Positions 16,702-25,672 of a DNA stretch of 40,679 nucleotides are shown one piece after another. A program made the translations under genes and the position numbers. The DNA lies in the NCBI GenBank assembly GCA_018659605.1, contig JABJMA010000034.1, positions 1 through 40,679 of the forward strand. The letters are read 5' to 3'. A model generated the notes under the pieces. It was not told where the DNA came from. It ran no database searches and was given only the letters and a program-made list of their open reading frames with translations. Position 1 is the first letter of the stretch, and each line of letters begins with the position of its first letter. Source of the stretch: Rickettsiales bacterium. Lineage in GTDB: Bacteria > Pseudomonadota > Alphaproteobacteria > Rickettsiales > JABIRX01.

Positions 16702-17460
16702 TTATTGCAAAAATTTTATATCCTTCAAATCCTTGTTAAACTCTATAAACAATCTATCTTTTGTTCTTAAGTCAATAGATTTAATCTCAGAGTTTAGAAT
16801 ATTAAATTCTTCTTCAAAATTTAAAAAATATTTCCAGTTTTCTCTTACCTCATTCTCAGGTAATTTAATTATTACGCCATCATATAGAGTTAAATCCCAA
16901 CGCCGTAAGCCAATCCTCTCAATTATCATGATCTTTTTATAGAAATCAAAACTTAGCATTAGAATGGGAATTATTTCTTTGGCATTAATCAGTGCCCCCT
17001 CGCCCACTAATTGGGGCAATATTGAACGAAGACTCCCTATTTCATCAAGTACTAAAATAACCTCTGCTGCTTTGTCTATAATTCTGAAATCGGATTTCGT
17101 CTGGTAAAAAGCCCTAGGTTGATGCTCAATGATGTTAATATTTAAACCATTTGATAGATTGCTTTTAATTGTGACCCCCTTTACCCAATCAAGCGCTAAA
17201 ATTTGTTGCTCCAAATCAGTTATATTTAAGAATAATATATTAGTTGCTAACGTAGTCCGCTCTATTAATTTTATTATTCTAGACTTGTCAGCAAATTCTA
17301 TTTTATTTATATTTATGTCACTAGCTACAAAGCCAGATTCTATTAATTTTCTATTGCTAAAATCATAGATAGATATCCTTACAAAGCTTGAAGAAAATAT
17401 AGCTATCATAATCAAGAATAGGCCAATAAGAGTAAAGTAAATAAGTGTCTTACTTTTCAT
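16702..17460 (-). CDS. ftsQ: Cell division protein FtsQ
   Basis: A bitopic inner-membrane divisome protein linking early and late division factors. One transmembrane helix near residues 6-26 (IYFTLIGLFLIMIAIFSSSF) is followed by a periplasmic POTRA domain. There the strand-helix pattern ILFLNITDLEQQILALDWVK and then VTIKSNLSNGLNINIIEHQP is characteristic. The FtsQ beta domain reaches the C-terminus with LRRWDLTLYDGVIIKLPE. The 252 residues are at the short end of the family. The start overlaps the murB stop by 11 bases. In most alphaproteobacteria ddl sits between murB and ftsQ; here it is absent. Confidence 0.9.
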   Translation of the reverse strand: MKSKTLIYFTLIGLFLIMIAIFSSSFVRISIYDFSNRKLIESGFVASDININKIEFADKSRIIKLIERTTLATNILFLNITDLEQQILALDWVKGVTIKSNLSNGLNINIIEHQPRAFYQTKSDFRIIDKAAEVILVLDEIGSLRSILPQLVGEGALINAKEIIPILMLSFDFYKKIMIIERIGLRRWDLTLYDGVIIKLPENEVRENWKYFLNFEEEFNILNSEIKSIDLRTKDRLFIEFNKDLKDIKFLQ

Positions 17461-18352
17461 CTCTGCCTATTATCTGAATCTCCCACTCTAAAGAAATGCC
17501 CGAAATCTCCTTTACCCGACTGCGCACAAACTCTCCCAGAGCTATCAAGTCTTTAGCTGTTGCCGTACCATCATTAATCATAAAATTGCAATGTTTCTCT
17601 GATATCATAGCTCCGCCAATTTTATGCCCCCTCATACCAGCCTTATCTATCAGCTCCCAAGCCTTGTAACCTACTGGGTTCTTAAAGCTGCTACCGCCAG
17701 TTCTAGATTTTATTGGCTGAGTTGTAGAGCGCTGCTGCTGAATTTTATCCATTCTTTGCTTTATTTCATCAGCATCTCCTTTGCTTCCTCTTATAATCGC
17801 TTGGGTAAATATTAGATCTTTAATATGAGGATTGGAGTCACGATAGCTAAAATTCATATCGCTGGATTTAATTATGTGAAGCTTGCCACGCCTATCATAT
17901 GCAGTAGCCTCAACTAATATATCCTTCATTTCTGAATTGTAACTTCCTCCATTCATCTTAATTGCTCCGCCAATAGTCCCTGGGATTCCAGATAAAAACT
18001 CTAATCCCGATATGGCCTCAATCTGTGCATATTTAGCTACTGACAAATCTAGTGCTGCAGCCCCAACTTTTAATGTGACGTCGTTTATTTTCTCAATCCC
18101 AGCAAAGCCGCGTCCCAACCTAAGAACTACTCCTTCAACCCCCCCATCTCTAATAATTACATTCGAGCCTACGCCCAAAATACATAAGGGGAAATCCTCA
18201 GTTAAGCTTTCTAATAATATTATTAAATCGGACTCTGTTTGAGCCTTATAATAATAATCAGCAGTTCCTCCTACTCGGAACCAATTAATATCCGATAACT
18301 TAACATCTTTTCTAACACATTTAGAACTTTCTAATAATTCTGTTATTTTCAT
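17450..18352 (-). CDS. murB: UDP-N-acetylenolpyruvoylglucosamine reductase
   Basis: An FAD-dependent reductase forming UDP-MurNAc in peptidoglycan precursor synthesis. The FAD-binding domain carries PLCILGVGSNVIIRDGG and FLSGIPGTIGGAIKMNGGSY. The catalytic serine lies in TGGSSFKNP, the conserved arginine in MNFSYRDSN, and the C-terminal motif is GGAMISEKHCNFMIN. The 300 residues match the type lacking the extra C-terminal domain loop of E. coli MurB. It is between murC (51 bases upstream) and ftsQ (overlapping). Confidence 0.97.
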   Translation of the reverse strand: MKITELLESSKCVRKDVKLSDINWFRVGGTADYYYKAQTESDLIILLESLTEDFPLCILGVGSNVIIRDGGVEGVVLRLGRGFAGIEKINDVTLKVGAAALDLSVAKYAQIEAISGLEFLSGIPGTIGGAIKMNGGSYNSEMKDILVEATAYDRRGKLHIIKSSDMNFSYRDSNPHIKDLIFTQAIIRGSKGDADEIKQRMDKIQQQRSTTQPIKSRTGGSSFKNPVGYKAWELIDKAGMRGHKIGGAMISEKHCNFMINDGTATAKDLIALGEFVRSRVKEISGISLEWEIQIIGRDEK

Positions 18353-18403
18353 TTTCTCCCTCTAGCCAGTATAATTATATCAAATAATTTTCCTATAATC
18401 TTG

Positions 18404-19846
18404 TTATAAGATTTTTACTAATTCTATTGGCAATGAATTAGCATATTTAGTTATATCACCAGCCCCCAAACATACAACAATATCTCCATCATTAGCAAAT
18501 TGTTTAATATAACTCGGTAATTGATCAATATTCTCAATCAAGGAGCATTTACCCTCCATCTTAATATTAATATCATTGCAAATTATTTCTTTACTAATGC
18601 CTGATATTGGGGCCTCTCCTGCGGCATAAACATCGGTAATTAATACCTTGTCCGCTATTAACAATGATTGAATAAAGGGTGCGTAATGATCCCTGACCCG
18701 GCTATATCTATGAGGCTGAAATACTGCTATGATCTTAGACTTAGGCTTAGTTAAGCAGTTCTTTATAGCTAACAACGTAGCCTCTATTTCGGTAGGATGA
18801 TGAGCGTAATCATCATAAATTTTTATATCCCCCACCGTTCCTATTAAAGTCATGCGCCTTTTAATACCTTTGAAGCTTTTCAACCCCTGTCTTATAATTG
18901 CATTGTCAATTTCCAATAATGATCCCACTATTATGGCCGCCATTGCATTTAATATATTAAAATTACCGACTAGCCCAAGTTCATAAACAACGCTTTCGTC
19001 ATATTTTAGTCTTTCAATATTAGACTGTATGCTAAATGTTGATGCTTTATCTGATATTTTTACATTTGTAATAACTATATCTGATTCTGGGCTAAAGCCG
19101 TAGCTAATAATGTTTTTTTGCTCTGATTTATATATCAATTCTTGGCAAATTATATCATCATAACAAATTACATTATATCCAGATTTAGGCACCTTATTTA
19201 TAAAATCCAAAAATGATTGTTTTAGATTATCCTCTGTTTTAAAATAATCCATATGCTCTGTTTCTATATTAGTAATGACTGATATAGATGAATTTAATAC
19301 TGTAAAACTACCATCGGATTCATCTGCCTCCGCAACCATCCAGTCGCCATTCCCAATTATAACATTGCTATTATAATCATTCATTATACCGCCAGCTATA
19401 ACTGTAGGCTCAATTTTCCCAAAACATGTAATATGGCCTATTAACGATGTAGTCGTGGTTTTCCCATGAGATCCAGAGATTATAACTGATTTCTTTAGCT
19501 TTAATATCGCTGCCAATATATCTGCTCTTGATAATATTTGAATCCCTTGTGCTCGAGCCTCTATGATTTCTGGATTACTATCCTTTATAGCCGTGCTTCT
19601 AACCAGATAATCTATTTTGTGATTTTGAATATTCTTAACATCTTGGCCTATATAAATTTTAATATTCTTATTCTTTAATCTTAGGATATTGCTACTCATA
19701 TTCTGGTCAGACCCTATAACTATGATGCCGTATGAGTACAATATTTCTGCGATAGCGCTAATGCCTATACCTCCAATACCAGATAAATAAATAACTGTCT
19801 TTTGGTTATTGTTTATAATTAATGACTTCAAGTCTATAGGACTCAT
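18404..19846 (-). CDS. murC: UDP-N-acetylmuramate:L-alanine ligase
   Basis: Adds L-alanine to UDP-MurNAc, the first amino acid of the peptidoglycan stem. Residues 1-110 form the UDP-binding Rossmann domain (GIGGIGISAIAEIL). The central ATPase domain has the P-loop SGSHGKTTTTSLIG and AEADESDGSF. The C-terminal domain has KIYDDYAHHPTEIEATL and FQPHRYSRVRDH. The 480 residues are normal. It heads the division/wall block here and is divergent from pgsA across 137 bases. The usual murG and ftsW upstream neighbours are not present. Confidence 0.97.
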   Translation of the reverse strand: MSPIDLKSLIINNNQKTVIYLSGIGGIGISAIAEILYSYGIIVIGSDQNMSSNILRLKNKNIKIYIGQDVKNIQNHKIDYLVRSTAIKDSNPEIIEARAQGIQILSRADILAAILKLKKSVIISGSHGKTTTTSLIGHITCFGKIEPTVIAGGIMNDYNSNVIIGNGDWMVAEADESDGSFTVLNSSISVITNIETEHMDYFKTEDNLKQSFLDFINKVPKSGYNVICYDDIICQELIYKSEQKNIISYGFSPESDIVITNVKISDKASTFSIQSNIERLKYDESVVYELGLVGNFNILNAMAAIIVGSLLEIDNAIIRQGLKSFKGIKRRMTLIGTVGDIKIYDDYAHHPTEIEATLLAIKNCLTKPKSKIIAVFQPHRYSRVRDHYAPFIQSLLIADKVLITDVYAAGEAPISGISKEIICNDINIKMEGKCSLIENIDQLPSYIKQFANDGDIVVCLGAGDITKYANSLPIELVKIL

Positions 19847-19983
19847 AATAAATCTGGCAAAGCCATAAATGATGTTTTGGGAACCTTTTGGCCTAAAAAT
19901 TATTTATAGAATATCAATTAAATTGCAATTAAATATTAACTTGTCATAAACTCCTTTATCAGCCCTTTTTGACTCTTTTATAT

Positions 19984-20532
19984 ATGAAAAACATTCCAAA
20001 TTTCCTTACATTCTTAAGAATCTTAATTGTTCCCATCTTAATATCTTCATTTTTTCTTGAGGGCGTATTATCTAACTGGATTGCTGCAGCTCTTTTTGTT
20101 ACGGCATCTGCAACGGATTTTTTTGATGGTTACCTAGCAAGGTCTTTAGGCCTAGAGTCTGATTTAGGCAGAGTTCTAGACCCAATTGCAGATAAGCTTC
20201 TTGTCGCCACTGCAATTATAATGTTAGCACATTCGCGCTCAGATATCCTGATAACTATATCTGGTATAGTTATTTTATTTAGAGAAATATTTGTTTCTGG
20301 TTGGAGAGAATATCTCGCTGGTATTAATGTAAGTATCCCTGTTTCTAATCTAGCTAAGTGGAAAACTGGGATCCAAATGACAGCTTTAACTATATTAATA
20401 TTAGGAAATAGCGGCACTGGACTTAACTACGTTGATAATTTGGGCAAATTTTTATTAATTATTGCAGCATTACTTACTATTATCACTGGCTATAGGTACC
20501 TTAAAGCTACATCAAAATATATGAAAGGCTGA
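19984..20532 (+). CDS. pgsA: CDP-diacylglycerol:glycerol-3-phosphate phosphatidyltransferase
   Basis: Makes phosphatidylglycerophosphate, the committed step to phosphatidylglycerol and cardiolipin. The CDP-alcohol phosphotransferase signature is perfect: D45, D48-G49, A52-R53, G62, D66 and D70, spaced D-x2-D-G-x2-A-R-x8-G-x3-D-x3-D. About five hydrophobic helices follow. I start at ATG 19984 (MKNIPNFLTFLRIL), the conserved family start; an upstream TTG at 19969 would add five residues. The resulting 182 residues are normal. It is a single gene, divergent from murC. Confidence 0.95.
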   Translation: MKNIPNFLTFLRILIVPILISSFFLEGVLSNWIAAALFVTASATDFFDGYLARSLGLESDLGRVLDPIADKLLVATAIIMLAHSRSDILITISGIVILFREIFVSGWREYLAGINVSIPVSNLAKWKTGIQMTALTILILGNSGTGLNYVDNLGKFLLIIAALLTIITGYRYLKATSKYMKG

Positions 20533-20581
20533 TGATCAAACTCGAGAACCTAATATAACTGCATTTTGAGTATGTCCATAA

Positions 20582-20767
20582 TTAAAGTATTTCAACTATC
20601 TTACTTTGTGCTATAAGCTCTTGGAAAGCTTTCTTTTCATGTTGTCACCAATTTGGATAATTAAAATACTCATCAAAAATTATTATTTTTCCCCTAACAT
20701 TATTAAATATATTTTTAGCAAGGATAATGTGCTTTAAATCATATTCCTGCCTATGGATTTTAGAATC
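20582..20767 (-). pseudogene. Relic of a class I SAM methyltransferase (C-terminal part)
   Basis: One minus-strand frame reads KIIIFDEYFNYPNW, a TGA stop (20647-20645), then QHEKKAFQELIAQ. FDEYFNYP-x-W followed by a helix with KAFQEF is the ending of a family of small sugar- or macrolide-type O-methyltransferases. The frame begins after a TAA at 20770-20768 and ends with TAA at 20584-20582, so only the last third survives. A further coding-looking piece (EEIDKLEQYPARFIKK) lies in another frame at about 20790-20860 and may be part of the same dead gene. The 356-base gap between pgsA and nhaA is otherwise empty. The identification is by motif memory only. Confidence 0.5.
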
Positions 20768-20888
20768 TTAGAGCGCATAAAAACATATTCTTTTTAATAA
20801 ATCTAGCTGGATATTGTTCTAATTTATCAATCTCTTCAAAGTTTACACAACATTGCCTAGAGATGAGTAGCCTTATATATGGTCGATA

Positions 20889-23075
20889 TTACGCAGAGGC
20901 TTTAGGCTTCTTTGAACCACGTGTATTTTTAGCATCTTTAAATTGAGTTTTTTTATCAGCTTCTTTTTTCAATTTATTCATATAATTTCTCAATTCTATC
21001 AATTTATTGTTAGCATTATCTCCACCGCCTGATGTATTGCCATCATTTTCAGCTTTGTGTTTTAAAGATGTTTTTTTTTTGGATTTTTTATTTCTTTTGG
21101 CAGCAATCTTTTCCTCAAAATTAGCTATCCGCTTTGTCAATAATGAGGTCTTAGCAAGCTCTAACTTCTGAGCTGCCTTTGCTATACGCTCAGCCTGTAT
21201 GATTTCATTATTCGCTTTTTTCTCCAAACTCGCTATTTTTCTAGTCTCTGAAAATGTTTTCAGCAATTGTAACCTTTCAGATAATGTAGATACCTTTGAA
21301 GACTTGCCCTTACGCTTCTTTGATTGCTCCTGCATTTTCTTTGCAGATCTTAATTTGATCTCTTCGGCAGCTTTTGCCAATCTCTTTGCCTGGCCCAGTT
21401 TTTCGGTAACCCTTACCTCTTCCTTCCTTGTCCTTTCGACAATCTTTTTGGTTTCTTTTGCAGCCTTAATTCTCAACCTCTCTTTCGCCTTTTCTTCTTC
21501 TTTCTGTTGTGTTTGCGCTTGCATTAATGCTCGTTTTTCACTTTTTAAAACTCTTTTTTGCTGCCTTTTTAACTCAGACTTCTCAACTTTTATCGCTCTT
21601 AGCTTAGATTTTTTAGCTACCTTTTTTTCTTCTTTTAAGATTTTCTTTATTTCTTTTTCAAGAGTAGCTTTTTCTTGTTTTATAGCAACTTTTTTAGCTT
21701 TTGCTTCGGCCTTTTCTTTTATTTTAATTGCCACTTTTTCAGCTTTGACTACAGCTTTAAAAACCTTATGCTCTGCCGGACTCATCACTGACAGATCTAT
21801 CTGTTCATCAATTGCCTCAGCTTGTATAGCGGTGTCATCTACCTTTGAAACCAACATATCCTCAGTGTTGGCTTCTTCTTCTATAGGGGTCTTACTGCAA
21901 GTAATCTGCAAGACGATATATCCAATTACTGCAGATAATCCAGATCCAAATATAACGCCAATTTTAGAACTATTTATCAAAATTTCACTATTTGGAAATG
22001 CTAAATTTCCTACAAATATACTCATTGTGAAGCCAATACCCGTAAGTAATGATATCCCATATATTTGTCCCCAATTTGAATTTTTGGGCATTTTTGAAAT
22101 ACCAGACTTAATTAAGAGATATATAGTGCCAAATATTCCTAACTGCTTTCCCAGTAATAATCCCACCATAATGCCTAATGCTACAGGGTCGCTCAACAGT
22201 CCTGCGACAGAAACTCCTTTAAGAGATATCCCCGAATTAACAAATGCAAATAATGGTACAATAAAAAACCCTACTAAATAATGTAACTCCTTATCCATTT
22301 CCTTTAACGGTGAGCATTTAGGTTTATTTTTGACGTTTAGAGGAACAAATAGGCCCAAAACTACGCCGGCCAAAGTTGCATGAAGCCCTGAGTTAAAAAC
22401 ACATACCCATAATATAAATCCAAAACATAAATATGGTGTTTTCTTTGCTACACCAGAGACATTAAGCATCCCCAAAACCATTATGATAGCTAGTGCAGAA
22501 AGTAAAGCTATCGCTGATAATTCATGATTATAGAATATTGCTATAATTAATATTGCTATTAAGTCATCTATTATAGCTAGTGCCATCAAAAATACTTTCA
22601 GTGCTACCGGAACTCTTCGCCCAAATAATGCCAACACCCCTAATGCGAAGGCTATGTCTGTTGCTGTAGGGATTGCCCACCCGTTTGTTGTTGATACTCC
22701 ATCAATAATATTTCCTTTGTTAAAAAATATAAAAATAACTGCCGGCACTATAACACCAGCAATTGCTGCTATTAGTGGTAAATTTCTTTGATCGGGGCTG
22801 GATAAGTGGCCCTCAAGCATTTCTTTCTTTATTTCTAAACTTACAACAAGAAAGAATATTGCCATTAATCCATCATTTACAAGATGCTCAACTGACGATG
22901 ATAACGCATAATAACCTAATTGAAATTTGATAGGTATGTGGATGAATTCATAATATAAATATGATAATTCAGAATTTGCGAGCATTATTGCAACTAGGGC
23001 TGAAATAAGCAAAAAGATACCAGCTGTAGCTTCAAATTTTATAAACTTTTCTAATCTTGATAAAATGACACCCAT
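20889..23075 (-). CDS. nhaA: Na+/H+ antiporter NhaA with a long charged C-terminal extension
   Basis: Residues 1-393 are a complete NhaA, exchanging cytoplasmic Na+ (or Li+) for external protons. The ion-site Asp170-Asp171 pair is in ALAIIDDLIAI, and the crossed-helix segment is PTATDIAFALG (136-146, Asp140). Several hydrophobic helices fill the domain. From about 394 to 728 follows a 335-residue hydrophilic tail, overwhelmingly Lys, Glu, Ala and Arg, with heptad-like stretches (for example KEEEKAKERLRIKAAKETKK) and a Gly/Asn-rich break (NTSGGGDNANN) before a basic end. The tail should be cytoplasmic and largely coiled coil or single alpha helix. The open frame is continuous with no stop at the junction. 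Typical NhaA is about 390 residues. The tail's role is unknown: candidates are pH sensing, oligomerisation, or binding nucleic acid or acidic lipid. Confidence 0.93.
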   Translation of the reverse strand: MGVILSRLEKFIKFEATAGIFLLISALVAIMLANSELSYLYYEFIHIPIKFQLGYYALSSSVEHLVNDGLMAIFFLVVSLEIKKEMLEGHLSSPDQRNLPLIAAIAGVIVPAVIFIFFNKGNIIDGVSTTNGWAIPTATDIAFALGVLALFGRRVPVALKVFLMALAIIDDLIAILIIAIFYNHELSAIALLSALAIIMVLGMLNVSGVAKKTPYLCFGFILWVCVFNSGLHATLAGVVLGLFVPLNVKNKPKCSPLKEMDKELHYLVGFFIVPLFAFVNSGISLKGVSVAGLLSDPVALGIMVGLLLGKQLGIFGTIYLLIKSGISKMPKNSNWGQIYGISLLTGIGFTMSIFVGNLAFPNSEILINSSKIGVIFGSGLSAVIGYIVLQITCSKTPIEEEANTEDMLVSKVDDTAIQAEAIDEQIDLSVMSPAEHKVFKAVVKAEKVAIKIKEKAEAKAKKVAIKQEKATLEKEIKKILKEEKKVAKKSKLRAIKVEKSELKRQQKRVLKSEKRALMQAQTQQKEEEKAKERLRIKAAKETKKIVERTRKEEVRVTEKLGQAKRLAKAAEEIKLRSAKKMQEQSKKRKGKSSKVSTLSERLQLLKTFSETRKIASLEKKANNEIIQAERIAKAAQKLELAKTSLLTKRIANFEEKIAAKRNKKSKKKTSLKHKAENDGNTSGGGDNANNKLIELRNYMNKLKKEADKKTQFKDAKNTRGSKKPKASA

Positions 23076-23140
23076 TTGATGTTAATACTAAAAAATTATT
23101 TAACTTTGCACTTATAAATAAAGAAAATTAAATCTCAATT

Positions 23141-23956
23141 TTAAACAAATATTTTTAATGAAATATCACAAAAACTATTATTATAGGTAATATCTCCTAT
23201 TGCTATATAGTCAATTTTTAACTTATTAATTCTTTCAATCCTTTGCTTGTTTATGTTTCCCGACACCTCGATCTTGCTCCTTCCATCAATTATTTTAATG
23301 GCAGCCTCAATTGCATCGTCACTCATATTGTCCAACATTATTATTTCTGGATTGTATTTTACAGCTTCTTTTACTTGATCTAAATTTTCACACTCTATTT
23401 CTATCGGCTCGCCTGGGAGTTTATCTCTTGTTGCAAGTATTGCCTTTTTTACACTGCCTGCTGCTGATATGTGGTTGTCTTTAATAAGGATTGCATCATA
23501 TAGGCCCATTCTGTGATTATACCCCCCTCCAATTTTGACAGCATATTTTGCCAATTTTCTATATAAGGGCACTGTTTTTCTAGTATCCAATATTTTAATC
23601 TTAGTATTTTTGCATAATTGAACATATGAATCTGTCTTACTAGCGATGCCAGATAAATATTGCATAAAATTTAACGCCACTCTCTCACTCTTTAATACTG
23701 ACCTAGCATTTCCCTCACCTGATAAAATCACATTTCCACTATATATCTGATCGCCATCCTTAAAATAGATGTCAATTTTTACATTTGGATCTATTGCTAA
23801 AAATGTTTTTGTAAATATTTCTGTTCCACATAATATAAAATCTTCCTTAGCAATAAGTTTAAATTTGGCATTGGCATCTTCAGCTATTGTTGATTGACTG
23901 GTAATATCTCCTTTTCCAATATCTTCTTCTAATGCTTTATCTATTAATTCTTTCAT
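23141..23956 (-). CDS. nadC: Nicotinate-nucleotide pyrophosphorylase (quinolinate phosphoribosyltransferase)
   Basis: Converts quinolinate and PRPP to nicotinate mononucleotide in de novo NAD synthesis. Hallmarks are DIGKGDITSQS near the N-terminus, LDTRKTVPLYRKLAKYAVKI, GGGYNHRMGLYDAILIKDNH (the PRPP and quinolinate site) and IEVSGNINKQRI near the end. I start at ATG 23956 (MKELIDKALEEDIG), which gives 271 residues. A good promoter lies just upstream and would be inside the gene if the longer frame from 24025 were used. No nadA or nadB is in the window. Confidence 0.93.
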   Translation of the reverse strand: MKELIDKALEEDIGKGDITSQSTIAEDANAKFKLIAKEDFILCGTEIFTKTFLAIDPNVKIDIYFKDGDQIYSGNVILSGEGNARSVLKSERVALNFMQYLSGIASKTDSYVQLCKNTKIKILDTRKTVPLYRKLAKYAVKIGGGYNHRMGLYDAILIKDNHISAAGSVKKAILATRDKLPGEPIEIECENLDQVKEAVKYNPEIIMLDNMSDDAIEAAIKIIDGRSKIEVSGNINKQRIERINKLKIDYIAIGDITYNNSFCDISLKIFV

Positions 23957-23981
23957 AATAATTCTTATTTTATTGGTTATC

Positions 23982-24009
23982 ATTATAGTATAATCAGGAT
24001 TTATGCAAA
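23982..24009 (-). promoter_or_regulatory. Candidate nadC promoter
   Basis: On the minus strand, TTTGCA (about 24009-24004) is followed after 16 bases by a perfect TATAAT (23987-23982). Transcription would start about 20 bases before the ATG at 23956, which supports the shorter nadC start. Confidence 0.45.
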
Positions 24010-24015
24010 CCAATT

Positions 24016-24289
24016 CTATAAACATTCCTTTCTTATGTTATTTTTTCTCAGTATATTCGCAACTACGTTATAATTACCTAAAGACAGGTTCATAACCACA
24101 CTAATATCTAGCGCCATATATTGCATCAGAGCAATTCCTATATTAAAATTAACCCTTTTGTTAATTGGATAATGTTTAGTTAAAAAAAGCTAATATTAAG
24201 AAATCTTATAGACTATTATTTATAACTACCTTATTTTACACTAAAATTACGTCTTATTGCATTACTCCAGCTATGATTATTACTTTCAC
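24016..24289. other. Gap between nadC and rsmG
   Basis: About 330 bases without an assigned gene lie between the nadC and rsmG starts. I see a 7-bp inverted repeat at 24147-24166 (AATTAAC, 6-base loop, GTTAATT). I also see a short minus-strand frame (24126-24016, 36 residues, beginning MQYMALDISVV) with no recognised family. Nothing else stands out. Confidence 0.3.
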
Positions 24290-24904
24290 ATGAATTACAC
24301 TCAATTTCAAAAAAGAGTTCCGAATGTTTCACGTGAAACATTCGACAATTTTGCCTTATATGTTGAGCTAGTAATTGAATATAATCAAAAGCTTAATCTA
24401 ATTGGCAAATCAACAGAGAATGATATCTGGGAGCGACATATTATTGATTCAGCTCAGTTATTAAACTTTGTCAATATTGAAAATGATACGCTATATGATG
24501 TTGGTTCGGGAGCAGGATTACCAGGCATCATACTATCAATAGCAGGGGTTAAATTGACATATTTAATAGAAAGTAAGCAGAAAAAAACAGACTTTCTTCA
24601 TATGGCATCAAAATTTTCACCTAACGAAATAGTTATTATTAATGAAAGGGTAGAAAATCTAACGCCAATTAAAGACTCTGTCTTTGTCTGTAGAGCATTT
24701 GCCCCACTTAATAAAATTTTTTCACTTTGTAGTAATCATATAATCTCGTCAAAAAAAACAATCATTCCAAAAGGCCAAAATTATTTAGATGAAATAGCAA
24801 TAGCAAGAAAAGATTGGTCTTTTAACTTTTCTGAACATAAAACTATTACCTCTGGCGAAAGTAGGATTTTAATAATCACAAATTTAACAAAATGCAAAAA
24901 ATAG
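24290..24904 (+). CDS. rsmG: 16S rRNA (guanine527-N7)-methyltransferase
   Basis: Methylates G527 of 16S rRNA using SAM. The SAM-binding motif is [16 protein letters not shown], followed by [10 protein letters not shown] and [14 protein letters not shown], the family sequence. I start at ATG 24290 ([18 protein letters not shown]), which gives 204 residues; a TTG at 24257 would add 11. The NVSRETF segment is encoded across a perfect parS site, a coincidence well known in rsmG/gidB of many bacteria. The last 13 bases overlap the parA start, so rsmG-parA-parB is one operon. Confidence 0.95.
   Translation: MNYTQFQKRVPNVSRETFDNFALYVELVIEYNQKLNLIGKSTENDIWERHIIDSAQLLNFVNIENDTLYDVGSGAGLPGIILSIAGVKLTYLIESKQKKTDFLHMASKFSPNEIVIINERVENLTPIKDSVFVCRAFAPLNKIFSLCSNHIISSKKTIIPKGQNYLDEIAIARKDWSFNFSEHKTITSGESRILIITNLTKCKK
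24325..24340. promoter_or_regulatory. parS: parS centromere site 1 (inside rsmG)
   Basis: TGTTTCACGTGAAACA is an exact match to the 16-base ParB-binding consensus. The symmetry extends to a perfect 24-bp palindrome at 24321-24344. It sits about 570 bases upstream of the parA start. Confidence 0.95.
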
Positions 24905-25672
24905 CGTTAGTAAATCAAAAGGGCGGTGTTGGGAAAACAACTACAGCCATCAATCTAGCTGCTGCAATTGCTGCAATTGGTAAAAAAGCGCTACTTAGAT
25001 CTTGACCCGCAGGGCAATGCTAGCACCGGATTAGGCATTCCTCAATCAGAAAGAGAGTGTAATATTTATCAATTAATATTTGGATTAACAACACCTCAAA
25101 AAGCTATTAAGAAAACCTCAATAAAAAATTTAGATGTTATTTCTGCAAACGTTGATCTAGCTGCCGCAGAATTAGACTTAAAGGATTGTGTTAGGAGGGA
25201 GTATAAAATAGTACAGCTTCTTGATAACATACCATATTACGATTACGTTATAATTGACTGTCCTCCATCATTAGGATTGCTAACTATAAACGCATTAACA
25301 GCTGTACAACATGTTATAGTGCCTATGCAATGTGAATTCTATTCACTTGAAGGTTTAGCGCATTTATTAAAAACATTAAAATTGATTAATGCAAATTATA
25401 ATCCTAATCTAAATATTTTAGGAATTGTTCTCACAATGTATGATGCAAGAAATAGACTTTCGGCAGAGGTGCATAGAGAGGTAAAGAAATTTCTACGTGA
25501 TAAGTTATTTGAAACTGTTATACCTAGAAATGTCAGATTATCTGAAGCTCCTTCACACGGAACCGCGGCAATAGCCTATGATCATACCTGCAAAGGGTCT
25601 AAGGCATATATCAGACTTGCAAAAGAAATATTATTACGAGAGGTGCAGTTATGCAAAAAAATTCCAGCCTAG
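24892..25672 (+). pseudogene. parA: Chromosome-partition ATPase ParA, interrupted by a frameshift
   Basis: A Walker-type ATPase that moves ParB-parS complexes. The real start is the ATG at 24892: [20 protein letters not shown] carries the deviant Walker A motif KGGVGKTT. The frame reaches a TGA at 25003-25005, just after ...GKKALLRS. The rest of ParA continues one frame over from about 24998: [13 protein letters not shown], then YDYVIIDCPPSLG (Walker B), then FLRDKLFETVIPRNVRLSEAPS. The junction reads CTTAGATCTTGAC; the family text ALLIDLDPQG would be restored by two more bases (CTT-ATA-GAT). With them the gene is 783 bases, 260 residues, the normal length. Everything else is intact, so this is a sequencing error, a very recent mutation or, less likely, recoding. 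parB overlaps its end by 22 bases. Confidence 0.9.

Noticed and set aside
21199-22281. A 360-residue plus-strand open frame, Ser/Phe/Leu-rich
   Set aside because: It is the antisense of the nhaA tail and core; Lys/Glu/Ala-rich coding sequence leaves long open antisense frames with Phe/Ser/Leu composition. No start signal or family.
24997-25006. Programmed +1 frameshifting in parA (AGA-TCT-TGA-C resembles release-factor-2 and antizyme shift sites)
   Set aside because: A shift there gives LLRSDPQG, a worse match than the LLIDLDPQG restored by two missing bases. Chromosomal parA is not known to be recoded. Deletion or sequence error is simpler.
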